64,000 nucleotides of DNA from Dactylosporangium fulvum (GTDB lineage: Bacteria; Actinomycetota; Actinomycetes; Mycobacteriales; Micromonosporaceae). A model generated the notes under the pieces. The model saw only the letters and a list, made by a program, of their open reading frames with translations. It was not told the origin of the DNA and made no database searches. Shown in pieces: positions 50,708-59,238 of the stretch. Numbering within the stretch: position 1 is the first letter of the stretch; each line of letters begins with the position of its first letter. The translations under genes were made by a program, and so were the position numbers. Location of the stretch: positions 6,596,501 through 6,660,500 of the forward strand of contig NZ_CP073720.1 of assembly GCF_025137375.1 (NCBI RefSeq), written 5' to 3'.

Positions 50708-52883
50708 TCCTGATGTAGTCCAGGTTGAAGCCGCCCGTTTCGCAGAACACGGTGACGAGCTGGTCACCGGCCGCGAGCGTCACCGGCACGTGCACCGACT
50801 GGTAGGTGCCCCAGCCGCCGGTGTCCGGCACCGACGCCTTGGCGAGCACCTGGCCGCTCGCGTCGCGCAGCGACACCGCGTCGGGCAGGACCCCACCCGT
50901 GCCGGTCGCCGCGCGCAACTCCAGGTCGTAGGTGCCGGCCTGCGCGACGTCGATCCGGTACTTCAGCCAGTTGCCGGGCGCCGTCCAGCCGACGTTCTTC
51001 CCGCCGCTGGCCGCCGCGTTGCTCTCGATGAAGTTGGCCCCGCCGTCGGTCCAGCCGTGCTGCTCGGCGTACGCCTCGGCCTCGACCTTCACGCCGACGG
51101 GCGCGCCGCGCGGCCGCACCGTCACGTGGACCGTCACCTGGTCGCTCGCCGCGCCGTCGGTGACGGTGAACGTGAGGTCCTGCGTGCCGGCGACCGTCGG
51201 GTGGAGCGTGACCACGCCGGTCGCGGCGTCGACCGCCGCGCCCTCGGGCAGATCCGTGGCGTAGAACGCGAGCCGGTCCCGGTCACGGTCGGTGGCCTTC
51301 AGCGGTACCTGGACCGTGGCGTACTGGTCGGCGACGACGTCGGCCACGCCGGCGAGCACCGGGGCGTGGTTGCCCCGCGACCGGGGCACGTCGCCCTTCC
51401 ACCGGAAGGTGGCGTACGCGTTGGCGGGCACGGTCTGGACGAACGACTTGCCGGCGAGCACGACCCGGACCGCCTTCGGGGTGTCGTTGCGGTTGCCGAC
51501 GATCGTGACGAAGTTGCCGTCGCGGTCGCGGAAGGCGACGTTGTCGATGCCGCCGGCCGTGGCGCTGGACTCCACGCGGACGTGCTCCGGGCTCAGGTAC
51601 CTCGCGAACTGCCCCATCTGGAAGAGCTCGTCGCGCACCGAGAACGTCCGCGTGGCGGTGTCGACCTTGACGAGGCGGTTCGGCCACTTGGTGGTGCGGC
51701 CGATCTCGTCCCAGTCGACGTTGTTGTCGCGCTTGTCGGTCCAGTGCAGGGTGCCGCCGTCCTGGTCCGTCGTCTGCGCCCACATGACGTACGAACTGGC
51801 GTCGAGCCGGAAGTAGTCCACGATCGTCGCCGGGTTCAGGTCGCTGGTCTCGGTCATGTGGACCGGCTTTCCGGTCTGCTCGTACGCGTCCCGCATGACC
51901 CGTGGGTCACCCCAGTACGGGTGGAAGGCGATCGCGTCGGCGGCCCGGTTCGCCCGCGGGTCCTCGAGGATGCGGTAGTAGTTCTTCGTCTCGGTGCTGT
52001 TCGGGTCGCGCCAGTCCCAGAAGTTGAAGTCGTGGACGTAGAGGGCCACGTCGCGGGGCACGTGGCGCTTGATCGCGACGGCGAGCTTCTGCTGCTGCTC
52101 GACGCTGATGTCCATCGCCGGATAGACGACGTCCATGCCGGGCTCGTTGAGCAGCGTGATGGCGTCGATGCGGATGCCGCGGCGGGCATATGCCTCGATG
52201 AACTTGGCGTAGTACCGGGCGAACACGTCGATGCAGTCGTCGCGCAGCTTGCCGACCTGGTAGTGGCTGGTGCTGCCCGGCCGCAGCGCGACCTCGCCGG
52301 TGAACCGGTTGTTCGTCTTCATCCAGGCGGGCGCGCTCCACGCCGAGGCGAAGAAGGTCGCCTTCGGGTTGTACTTCTGGATCAGCTTTATGGTGTCGAC
52401 GATGTGCAGGTCGATGTCGCGCTGGATGGAGAAGTACCGCAGGTTCCAGTCCTCGGTGACGCCGGCGGGCAGTTCGTCGTAGGACCAGAACGGCAGGTGC
52501 TCGATCAGGTCGGGGCTGCCGATCGTCACGCGGAAGCGGTCCAGGCCGGCGCCGGCGCGCGGGTCGACGAGCAGCCGCACCGCCTCCTCGCGCTGGGCGG
52601 GCGTGAGCTTCCACAGGTTGGACACGCTCGTCTCGTCGATCGAGAAGCCGATGCCGCTGTACCGCTGGCGCACGCGGCTCGGATCGATGACGACGGTCGC
52701 GTCGGCCTGCCTGGTGTTCCGGTCCTCGACGCGGACGTCGGGCAGTGGTTGCCAGGCGTGCGCGGCTCCGGCGGAGTAGGTCCCGGTGACGACGGCGGGT
52801 CGGGGTCCGCCGGCCGACGCCGGGGTGAGCAGGACGGTCTGGGACAGCAGGGCAACAAGCGCCACGGTCAGGGTTCGCCTCAC
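50700..52883 (-). CDS. Secreted GH30 glycosidase with Ig-like and CBM6 modules
   Basis: A 727-residue extracellular enzyme. GTG 52883 has AGGAGG 5 nt upstream and starts a signal peptide (VRRTLTVALVALLSQTVLLT). The catalytic domain (about residues 35-520) has GIGFSIDETSVSNLW, the acid/base ITLLNEPG (E247), AFHPYWGDP, and the nucleophile VHMTETSD (E345). Next is a cadherin-like/Ig domain (about 500-590, with DRDRLAFYATDLPEGAAVDA) and a C-terminal CBM6-type module (VEAEAYAEQHGWTDGG to FNLDYIRIS). GH30 enzymes cleave beta-glucans, glucosylceramide, xylan or beta-1,6-glucan; the exact substrate is not predictable, though fungal glucan would fit the GH87 neighbour. Confidence 0.9.
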   Translation of the reverse strand: MRRTLTVALVALLSQTVLLTPASAGGPRPAVVTGTYSAGAAHAWQPLPDVRVEDRNTRQADATVVIDPSRVRQRYSGIGFSIDETSVSNLWKLTPAQREEAVRLLVDPRAGAGLDRFRVTIGSPDLIEHLPFWSYDELPAGVTEDWNLRYFSIQRDIDLHIVDTIKLIQKYNPKATFFASAWSAPAWMKTNNRFTGEVALRPGSTSHYQVGKLRDDCIDVFARYYAKFIEAYARRGIRIDAITLLNEPGMDVVYPAMDISVEQQQKLAVAIKRHVPRDVALYVHDFNFWDWRDPNSTETKNYYRILEDPRANRAADAIAFHPYWGDPRVMRDAYEQTGKPVHMTETSDLNPATIVDYFRLDASSYVMWAQTTDQDGGTLHWTDKRDNNVDWDEIGRTTKWPNRLVKVDTATRTFSVRDELFQMGQFARYLSPEHVRVESSATAGGIDNVAFRDRDGNFVTIVGNRNDTPKAVRVVLAGKSFVQTVPANAYATFRWKGDVPRSRGNHAPVLAGVADVVADQYATVQVPLKATDRDRDRLAFYATDLPEGAAVDAATGVVTLHPTVAGTQDLTFTVTDGAASDQVTVHVTVRPRGAPVGVKVEAEAYAEQHGWTDGGANFIESNAAASGGKNVGWTAPGNWLKYRIDVAQAGTYDLELRAATGTGGVLPDAVSLRDASGQVLAKASVPDTGGWGTYQSVHVPVTLAAGDQLVTVFCETGGFNLDYIRIS

Positions 52884-52935
52884 GGCGCCTCCTCGGGTGC
52901 GGGGCGGGGGTTGGGCGGTGGGACCCGGGAACGTG

Positions 52936-52949
52936 TTACAGCGATGTAA
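52936..52949. promoter_or_regulatory. TTACA-N4-TGTAA dyad in an AT-rich divergent gap
   Basis: TTACAGCGATGTAA lies in the AT-rich stretch 52930-52985 between the GH30 gene and the condensation-domain gene. It is symmetric and placed about 55 bp upstream of the GH30 start. It could bind a GntR- or TetR-type regulator. TACAAT at 52954 is a possible -10 for the rightward gene. Confidence 0.4.
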
Positions 52950-53040
52950 ATCCATACAATAGAACAAGCATCAATATAAGTCGCGAAGAAAGTCGCATCC
53001 ACCGATGCGCATTCAACGGCGCATGTGCGAGCATCCTGCG

Positions 53041-54342
53041 ATGGATCGCATCATCGTCCCGTTCGAGGGTGACGGCGCCGGCGCCGGCGGGCTGGCGTGG
53101 GGCCAGCAGCAGGTCTGGGCAGCCATGGTGGAGATCGGCTCGTCGCTGGCCATGGGCGGCGTCGTGCCGGTCACCGACGGGCGCACCGTCGCGGACTTCG
53201 CGGAGGAACTGCGGTACCACATGTCCCGGCACGCGGCGATGCGCACGCTGCTGCGCACCGCCGACGACGGGACGGTGACCCAGGAGGTGTTCGACTCGGG
53301 CGAGGCGGTCCTGCACGTCCTGGACGCCGAGGACGACCCCGGGGCCGCGGCCGCCGCCCTCGCGGCCGAGTGGCGCGACCGCGTGTTCGACTACGAGCAC
53401 GAGTGGCCGCTGCGCATGGCCGTGGTCCGCCACGCCGGGGTGCCGACCCACGTGGTGGCGCTGATGGCCCACGTCGCCGCCGACCTCGGCGGTGTGCAGG
53501 TCATGATGCGCGACCTGGCGACGCGGGCGACCCACCCGGCGACGCAGCCGCTGGACCTCTGGCGCCTCCAGCAGGAGCCGTCGATGCGGCGGCACACAGC
53601 GGCGTCGATGCGATACTGGGAGGCGCACCTGCGGGCGGTCCCGGCCCGCCGCTTCGCCGGCCCGGTCGACCGCGGCGAGCCGCGTTACCTGCGCACCGTG
53701 TGGTCCTCCCCCGCCATGCACCTGGCCGCGGAGGCCCTTTCGGCCCGGCTCGGCGCCGACCCGGCCTGGGTCCTGCTGGCGGCGTTCGCATCCGGGCTGC
53801 ACCGGGTCACCGGCGCCACCCCGCTCGTCGCGCAGGCCATCATCGGCAACCGCTTCCGTCCCGGCCTGGCCGACGTGGTAAGCCCCCTGACGCAGACCGG
53901 CCTGTGTGTCCTCGACGTCGCCGGCGTCCCCGCCGAGGAGGCGGTGGCCCGTGCGCGGACGGCGTCGATGAGCACGTCGAAGTACGCGTACTACGACCCG
54001 GCGGCACTGCTGGCGCTGATCGACGCGGTCGAGCACGATCGGGGCGAGCGGCTGGAGCTGGGCTGCTTCTACAACGACCGCCGCACCGCGAGCCGACCGG
54101 CCGGCGGCGACCCGCCCCCGGACGCGATCCGCGCGGCGCTCCCGGCGAGCCGGGTCCTCGAGGAGGTGCCGATGCGCTTCTTCAACGAGCAGCTGATGGT
54201 CAACGTCGACGACGTCCGGGACACGATCCAGATGACGGTGGAGGCCGACACGCACCGCGTCTCGAGGGACGACCTGCACGCCCTCCTGGCCGAGATGGAG
54301 TCCTTCGTGGTGTCGACGGCCCTGTCCCCCGCCCCTGCGTGA
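53041..54342 (+). CDS. Stand-alone condensation-domain-like protein
   Basis: A 433-residue protein with the fold of NRPS condensation domains. It starts near GGLAWGQQQVWAAMVE. The active-site motif HHxxxDG reads MAHVAADLGGV, so the second His and the Asp are kept but the first His is Ala and a Leu precedes Gly. VAQAIIGNRFRPGLADVVSP and the C-terminal MRFFNEQLMVNVDDV fit the later C motifs. Free-standing C proteins act in amide or ester formation or in binding. No NRPS module is near. The start is uncertain: ATG 53041 or 53005. Confidence 0.7.
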   Translation: MDRIIVPFEGDGAGAGGLAWGQQQVWAAMVEIGSSLAMGGVVPVTDGRTVADFAEELRYHMSRHAAMRTLLRTADDGTVTQEVFDSGEAVLHVLDAEDDPGAAAAALAAEWRDRVFDYEHEWPLRMAVVRHAGVPTHVVALMAHVAADLGGVQVMMRDLATRATHPATQPLDLWRLQQEPSMRRHTAASMRYWEAHLRAVPARRFAGPVDRGEPRYLRTVWSSPAMHLAAEALSARLGADPAWVLLAAFASGLHRVTGATPLVAQAIIGNRFRPGLADVVSPLTQTGLCVLDVAGVPAEEAVARARTASMSTSKYAYYDPAALLALIDAVEHDRGERLELGCFYNDRRTASRPAGGDPPPDAIRAALPASRVLEEVPMRFFNEQLMVNVDDVRDTIQMTVEADTHRVSRDDLHALLAEMESFVVSTALSPAPA

Positions 54343-54344
54343 GG

Positions 54345-54445
54345 CCGTGATCGAGGGAACCGTCGGGTCGCCCTGACGACCCGGAGGCTCCCTCGATCAC
54401 GGGCGACACCGACAGGGCCCGCCGCGACCAGCGCGACGGGCCCTG
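54345..54445. terminator. Two hairpins between convergent genes
   Basis: A perfect 14-bp stem at 54345-54358 and 54389-54402 (CCGTGATCGAGGGA) has an inner CGGGTC/GACCCG stem. A second 9-bp stem lies at 54413-54421 and 54437-54445 (CAGGGCCCG). They terminate the condensation-domain gene and the opposite GH87 gene. Confidence 0.85.
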
Positions 54446-54460
54446 CCGGAACAGCAACGG

Positions 54461-57400
54461 TTACGGGGTCACGAACACGAACTGGGAGCCCGGTTCCTTC
54501 ACCACGTCACCCTGTGCCGAGTTGGTGACCTGGACGTTGGTCAGCGTGGCCTGGCCGCGGGCGCCGCTCATGGCGAGGATCCCGGAGCCGTTGTTGGACT
54601 TGTCGATCTTCACGTTGGTGACCTGGGCGGTGATCACGCCGCCGCCGGTCTTGAACTGGATGCCGTCGTAGGTCGAGTCGGAGATGTCGGTGTCGCGGAT
54701 GATCACGCCCGGGATGTCCTTGCCCTGGGCGAACAGGGTGATCGCGCCGAACTCCTGCTGCTCACCCCAGAAGACGCCGCCGCACCGGTACAGGCCGTTG
54801 TTGGCGATCGTCGTCGTGCCCGAGAAGGGCAGCGGGTTGTGGTCCGTGGCCAGCATGATGCCCGGGTAGTTCATCGTGTCGGAGATCAGGTTGTTCTCGA
54901 TCCCGTTGCCGTAGCCGCCGTAGATGGCGATGCCGTTGGCCCGCCACGGCAGCGCCACCGTGTTGTTCGTGAAGTGGTTGTCGTGGCCGATGTCGACCGC
55001 CTGGTCCTTCACGAACGAGTTGGCCCACACCGCGAGCGAGTCGTCGCCGGTGGTGCGGAACGACGAGTTGAACACCTTCGAGTTGCGGGTGCCGTTGGAG
55101 AAGTTGATGCCGTCGGCGAAGGTGTTGCGGATCCGCATCCCGGTGAACTCCAGGCCGTCGCCGGGGTTCCAGTAGGCCGGCGTGTCCGAGTAGTCCCGGC
55201 CGACCCAGGCACCGACGTTGACGTGCTCGATCCAGACGTTGCTGATCTTCGTGTTCTTGCCGAACCGGCCGTTGAGCCCGTGACCGCGGTTCGCGCGGTT
55301 CTTGGTGGCGCCGAAGATCGCGATGTCGGAGATCTGCGTGTTGTCGTCGATGTCGAAGCCGACGTTGCCCTCGTGCGGGTGGTTGATGTTGCCGGTGACG
55401 TTCTGCGGCTCGGTGTCGGTGTAGAGCTGCGAGTGCCACATGCCGGCGCCGCGGATCACGACGTTGCGGATGCCCTTCTGGTTGAACTGGCCGCGGGTCG
55501 GGTCCGGGGACAGGATCTTCTGCTCCTGCCGCCACTTCCCGGCCGGGATCCACACGCACGGGATGACGCCGTTCTGGTTGTCCGTCACGGCGCGCTGGAT
55601 CGCCGCCGAGTCGTCGATCCCGTCGTTCGGCACCGCGCCGTAGTTGGTGATCGAGACACACCCGGCGGGCTGGCTCAGCGCCGGCGCGACCTGCTCGAGG
55701 TCGATCAGGTCGAGGTAGTAGAACGACGCGGTGTCACCGGCGTCGCGCTGCAGCTTGAACCGCGTGCCCGCCGGGTACGAGGTGGGCAGCAGCGCCGACG
55801 ACTCGTCGAAGAGCCTGCGGGCGTTGGACGACGGCGAGTTGGACAGCGACTCGGTGTCGTCGGTCGTGCCGTACAGCCAGCTGAACTTCGACGACAGCGT
55901 GAGCTTCTGGACGAAGACGTCGTTGGCGTACAGGCTGATCGTGTAGTCCTGGCCGCCGCCGCTCGCCGAGTCGGGCACCGAGTTGCGCACGACGATCGAG
56001 TTCGCCTGGGCGGTCGAGGTGAACTGGACGTACTGTCCCTGGCTGCTCAGGCGCACCGACGCCCGGCCCGAGGACTCGGTGCCGAAGTTGGTGTGCCCGA
56101 AGGTGCGCAGCGGGTCGGCCGTGACGAGCTGGCCGGTGTAGGTGCCCGCCTCGGCCTCGTAGGAGGTGTACGGCACGGCGGCGCCGCGGCCGACGACGAT
56201 CGACTGCGACCGGGAGTTGTTGGTCTCGTTGGTCTCCGCCACGACGTTGGTCGCGTCGGCGGTCGCGGTGATCGTGGCCCCGCCGGCGGTGGCCGTCCAG
56301 GTGCCGGTGATCGCCACGTTCACCGTCGCTCCGGCGGCGATCGACGGGGTGTTGGTGTTGAGGGTGGTACCCCCGACACTCACGCGGGTCACGGTGGTGG
56401 CCCCGGAGGCGGTGGTGCCACGGTTGTTGACCGCGACCGTGAAGGACACGGCCGCGCCGGCCGCCGGGCTCGCCGGGTTCGACGTGATGCCGACGACCTG
56501 GAGGTCCGGGCCGGGCGCCTGGGCGACGACCAGCTGGCTCGACGCGGTGAACGTGTTGTTGCTGTCGTTCTGCTCGACGACCGTGTTCGTCGGGTCGACC
56601 GTCGCGGCGGCGGTGTAGCTGCCCATCGGGCGCGTCCCGGCGTTGGCGGTCACGGTGGCCGAGGCACCGGCGGCGAGCGCGGCGACGTTCGCGGTGCCGA
56701 CGACCTGGCCGCCGAGGTTGAAGTTGACGGTGGTCGCGGGGGATCCGGCGGTACCGGCGTTCTGGACCGTGGCGGAGAGCGTGATCGCGCTCGTCTCGTC
56801 CGGTGCCGTCGGGGTCCAGCTGACCGCGGTGACCCGCAGGTCCGGGTTCGGCGCCATGGTGCCGAAGACCTGGAGCTCGGCGACCTGACCGCCGGCGGCG
56901 CCGGTGTTGCTGAAGAACTGCAGCTGCACGTCGGCGGTCCGGGCGGTGACCGGGATCGTCACCGAGTTCTGGTTCGTCGCAGGGTTGAACGCGTAGTCGG
57001 CGCGCGCGACCAGTGACGTGTAGCCGGTCGCGGACTGCTCGCGGCCGAGGACCTGGATGTTCTGGGTGCGGGCGCCCCAGGCCGTGTCCGAGTTGAGCTT
57101 GACGACGACCGACGTGATGTCGGCGTTGGCGCCGAGCTTCAGGGTCAGCGTGGACGGGAACCCGTTGCTCTCCCAGTACGTGCCGAGCTGGCCGTCGTTG
57201 GCGTTGGCCGCCGTGAACGTGAACACCGACGAGGACGCCTCGACGGTCCGGCCCGGCGCCAGGTTGGTGCCCTGCGGCGGGTTGGTGCCGTTGCGGATGA
57301 CGGTGTTGCTCGGCGCGGACTCGTTGCCGGCGGCGTCACGGGCGCGTACCACGTAGGAGACCGTGGCGGTGTCCGGCTGGCTGTCGGTGTAGGTGAGCAC

Positions 57401-58783
57401 GGTGCCGCCGACGGTGGTACGCACGGCGCCGTTGGCGTAGACGATGTAGCCGGTGACGCCGACGTTGTCGGTCGACGCCGTCCAGGTCAGCCGGATCTGC
57501 CCGGAGGCCGGCTGGGTGTAGGCGAGGTTGCCCGGTGCGGTCGGCGCCTGCGTGTCCGGGCCGCTGCTGCCGTTGCGGGTCACGGTGTTGCTCGGCGCCG
57601 ACTCGTTGTCGGCGGCGTCGCGGGCGCGTACGACGTACGACACGGTCGCCGTGGTCGGCTGGCTCTCGGTGTAGGTGAGGACGTTCCCGGCGACGGTGGT
57701 GACGAACGTGCCGTTGCGGTAGATCGCGTAGGCGGTCACGCCGACGTTGTCGGTCGACGCGGTCCAGGTCAGCCGGATCTGGCCGCTGCTCGGCTCGGTG
57801 AGCGTCAGGTTGCCCGGCGCGGTCGGCGCGCTGCCGTCGACGATGCCGCTGCCGTACACCTCGAACTCCGCGATCTGGGCCGCCGGGTGACCGGTGTTCG
57901 CCGTGAAGTTGAGGCGGAGGTACCGCACGGGCGCGCCCGGGAGGTTGATGGTGACCGTGTTGCCGCTCGCCGGGTTGAACGTGTAGCCGGCGGAGGCGAC
58001 GACGTCGGCGAAGGAGCTGCCGTTGCTGCTGCTCTGCACGCTCAGGGTCTGCGTGCGGGTGGCCCACGACGTGGAGTTCGGCAGCTTCAGCACGATCCGG
58101 TTGACGGTCTGCGCCGAGCCGAGGTCGACCTGCAGCCACTGCGGGAAGGCGTTGGTGGCGCTCTCCCAGTAGGTGCCCTGGTTGCCGTCGTTGGCGTTGC
58201 CGGCCGGGAAGCCGCCGGCGGCGCTGCTCGCCGTCATCGTCTTGCCTATGGCCAGGTTGGGGCTCGTCGGGCCCGCGCCGTAGATCTCGAACTCGGCGAC
58301 CTGCGCGGCCGGCCAGCCGGTGTTGCCGGTGACGTTCAGCCGCACGTACCGGGCGCTCGCCGCGGTGAAGTTGATGGTGACGGTGTTACCGGCGGACGGG
58401 TTGAAGACCCGGCCCGCCGACGGCGAGAGGTCGCTGAACGAGGAGCCGTTGGTGCTGCCCTGCACGCTCAGCGTCTGCGTGCGGGTCTCCCAGCCGTTCG
58501 GCAGCTTCAGCACGACCTGGTCGACGCTGACGCTGCTGCCGAGGTCGATCTGCACCCACTGCGGGAAGGCGTTGCTGGGGCTCTCCCAGTACGTGCCCTG
58601 GTTGCCGTCGTTGACGTTGCTCGCCGTGTACGTGCCGTTGGCGCCGCTGGCGGTGGCGGGACGGCCCGCGGCGAGGTTGGGGCCGCCGGCCGCGGCGGCC
58701 GGGGGCGCGGAGAGGCCGGCGAGGATCAGGCCGGCCCCGAGGGCGCTGCTGATCAGCCGCCAGGCGAAGGGTCTGCGTTTCAT
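54461..58783 (-). CDS. Secreted multidomain GH87 alpha-1,3-glucanase (mutanase)
   Basis: A 1440-residue extracellular enzyme. ATG 58783 begins a signal peptide (about 1-33). Then come two discoidin-like (F5/8 type C) modules (about 35-165 and 170-305; NDGNQGTYWESPSNAFPQWV), two FnIII modules (about 315-400 and 405-490), a third discoidin-like module (495-640), two CARDB modules (645-865; NTVVEQNDSNNTF and NVVAETNETNNS), a carbohydrate-binding module (about 870-1030; YEAEAGTYTG), and the catalytic right-handed beta-helix (about 1040-1440). The three catalytic Asp of GH87 fit: FADGINFSNG (D1224) and TTGDDSLAVW (D1247, D1248), with the expected spacing of 23 and 24. It hydrolyses alpha-1,3-glucan of fungal walls or dental-type mutan. 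Confidence 0.93.
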   Translation of the reverse strand: MKRRPFAWRLISSALGAGLILAGLSAPPAAAAGGPNLAAGRPATASGANGTYTASNVNDGNQGTYWESPSNAFPQWVQIDLGSSVSVDQVVLKLPNGWETRTQTLSVQGSTNGSSFSDLSPSAGRVFNPSAGNTVTINFTAASARYVRLNVTGNTGWPAAQVAEFEIYGAGPTSPNLAIGKTMTASSAAGGFPAGNANDGNQGTYWESATNAFPQWLQVDLGSAQTVNRIVLKLPNSTSWATRTQTLSVQSSSNGSSFADVVASAGYTFNPASGNTVTINLPGAPVRYLRLNFTANTGHPAAQIAEFEVYGSGIVDGSAPTAPGNLTLTEPSSGQIRLTWTASTDNVGVTAYAIYRNGTFVTTVAGNVLTYTESQPTTATVSYVVRARDAADNESAPSNTVTRNGSSGPDTQAPTAPGNLAYTQPASGQIRLTWTASTDNVGVTGYIVYANGAVRTTVGGTVLTYTDSQPDTATVSYVVRARDAAGNESAPSNTVIRNGTNPPQGTNLAPGRTVEASSSVFTFTAANANDGQLGTYWESNGFPSTLTLKLGANADITSVVVKLNSDTAWGARTQNIQVLGREQSATGYTSLVARADYAFNPATNQNSVTIPVTARTADVQLQFFSNTGAAGGQVAELQVFGTMAPNPDLRVTAVSWTPTAPDETSAITLSATVQNAGTAGSPATTVNFNLGGQVVGTANVAALAAGASATVTANAGTRPMGSYTAAATVDPTNTVVEQNDSNNTFTASSQLVVAQAPGPDLQVVGITSNPASPAAGAAVSFTVAVNNRGTTASGATTVTRVSVGGTTLNTNTPSIAAGATVNVAITGTWTATAGGATITATADATNVVAETNETNNSRSQSIVVGRGAAVPYTSYEAEAGTYTGQLVTADPLRTFGHTNFGTESSGRASVRLSSQGQYVQFTSTAQANSIVVRNSVPDSASGGGQDYTISLYANDVFVQKLTLSSKFSWLYGTTDDTESLSNSPSSNARRLFDESSALLPTSYPAGTRFKLQRDAGDTASFYYLDLIDLEQVAPALSQPAGCVSITNYGAVPNDGIDDSAAIQRAVTDNQNGVIPCVWIPAGKWRQEQKILSPDPTRGQFNQKGIRNVVIRGAGMWHSQLYTDTEPQNVTGNINHPHEGNVGFDIDDNTQISDIAIFGATKNRANRGHGLNGRFGKNTKISNVWIEHVNVGAWVGRDYSDTPAYWNPGDGLEFTGMRIRNTFADGINFSNGTRNSKVFNSSFRTTGDDSLAVWANSFVKDQAVDIGHDNHFTNNTVALPWRANGIAIYGGYGNGIENNLISDTMNYPGIMLATDHNPLPFSGTTTIANNGLYRCGGVFWGEQQEFGAITLFAQGKDIPGVIIRDTDISDSTYDGIQFKTGGGVITAQVTNVKIDKSNNGSGILAMSGARGQATLTNVQVTNSAQGDVVKEPGSQFVFVTP

Positions 58784-59238
58784 CGGGGTCCTCTGGTTCG
58801 TGACGACGGCAGCACGCATCGCCGTCCGGCCTTGGTGACGGTGCGGCGCGCCGCACCCGCGTGCTGGGCACGCTGGGGTGCGCTGGCGGCAAGGCGCGCT
58901 GTACCGCAACACCGGGTCGGGCGCTGCGCTGGCGGTCGTCGTGTGGGCGGGGGTGGGCTCCCGGCAGGCGGTGGCGGTGCACCTGCCGCAAACTTGCAAT
59001 CGGTCGTGCAGAATTTCGGCGGTGCTTTGCCAACTTCTTGCAAGTTAGATGTTTAAGGTTGCAGATGTATCGCCGTTCGTCAACGGTTCGCCCGAGTTGA
59101 CCGACATCCGGGCCGGTCGGCGCAGGGCGGAGCCCGGAGGGCGGGCCGCGGGGGCTTCGGCGGCAGCGCAGGCAGCGGTCCCGGCGGTGGCTCCGGGCGG
59201 GAATTCCGGACGGCGACGACCCCGGCGACGACCCCGGG
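58784..59238. promoter_or_regulatory. Upstream region of the GH87 gene with TTGCAAG elements
   Basis: This 455-bp gap has no gene. On the minus strand it carries TTGCAAG twice (within 58994-59000 and 59037-59043) and a TTGGCAA between them. AACTTCTTGCAAGTT at 59032-59046 is partly symmetric. The same TTGCAAG element occurs before the alpha-amylase at 1595. Confidence 0.4.

Noticed and set aside
50790..52949. 719-residue frame opposite the GH30 gene
   Set aside because: Antisense shadow with His/Arg/Val-rich low-complexity sequence; the minus strand encodes the complete GH30.
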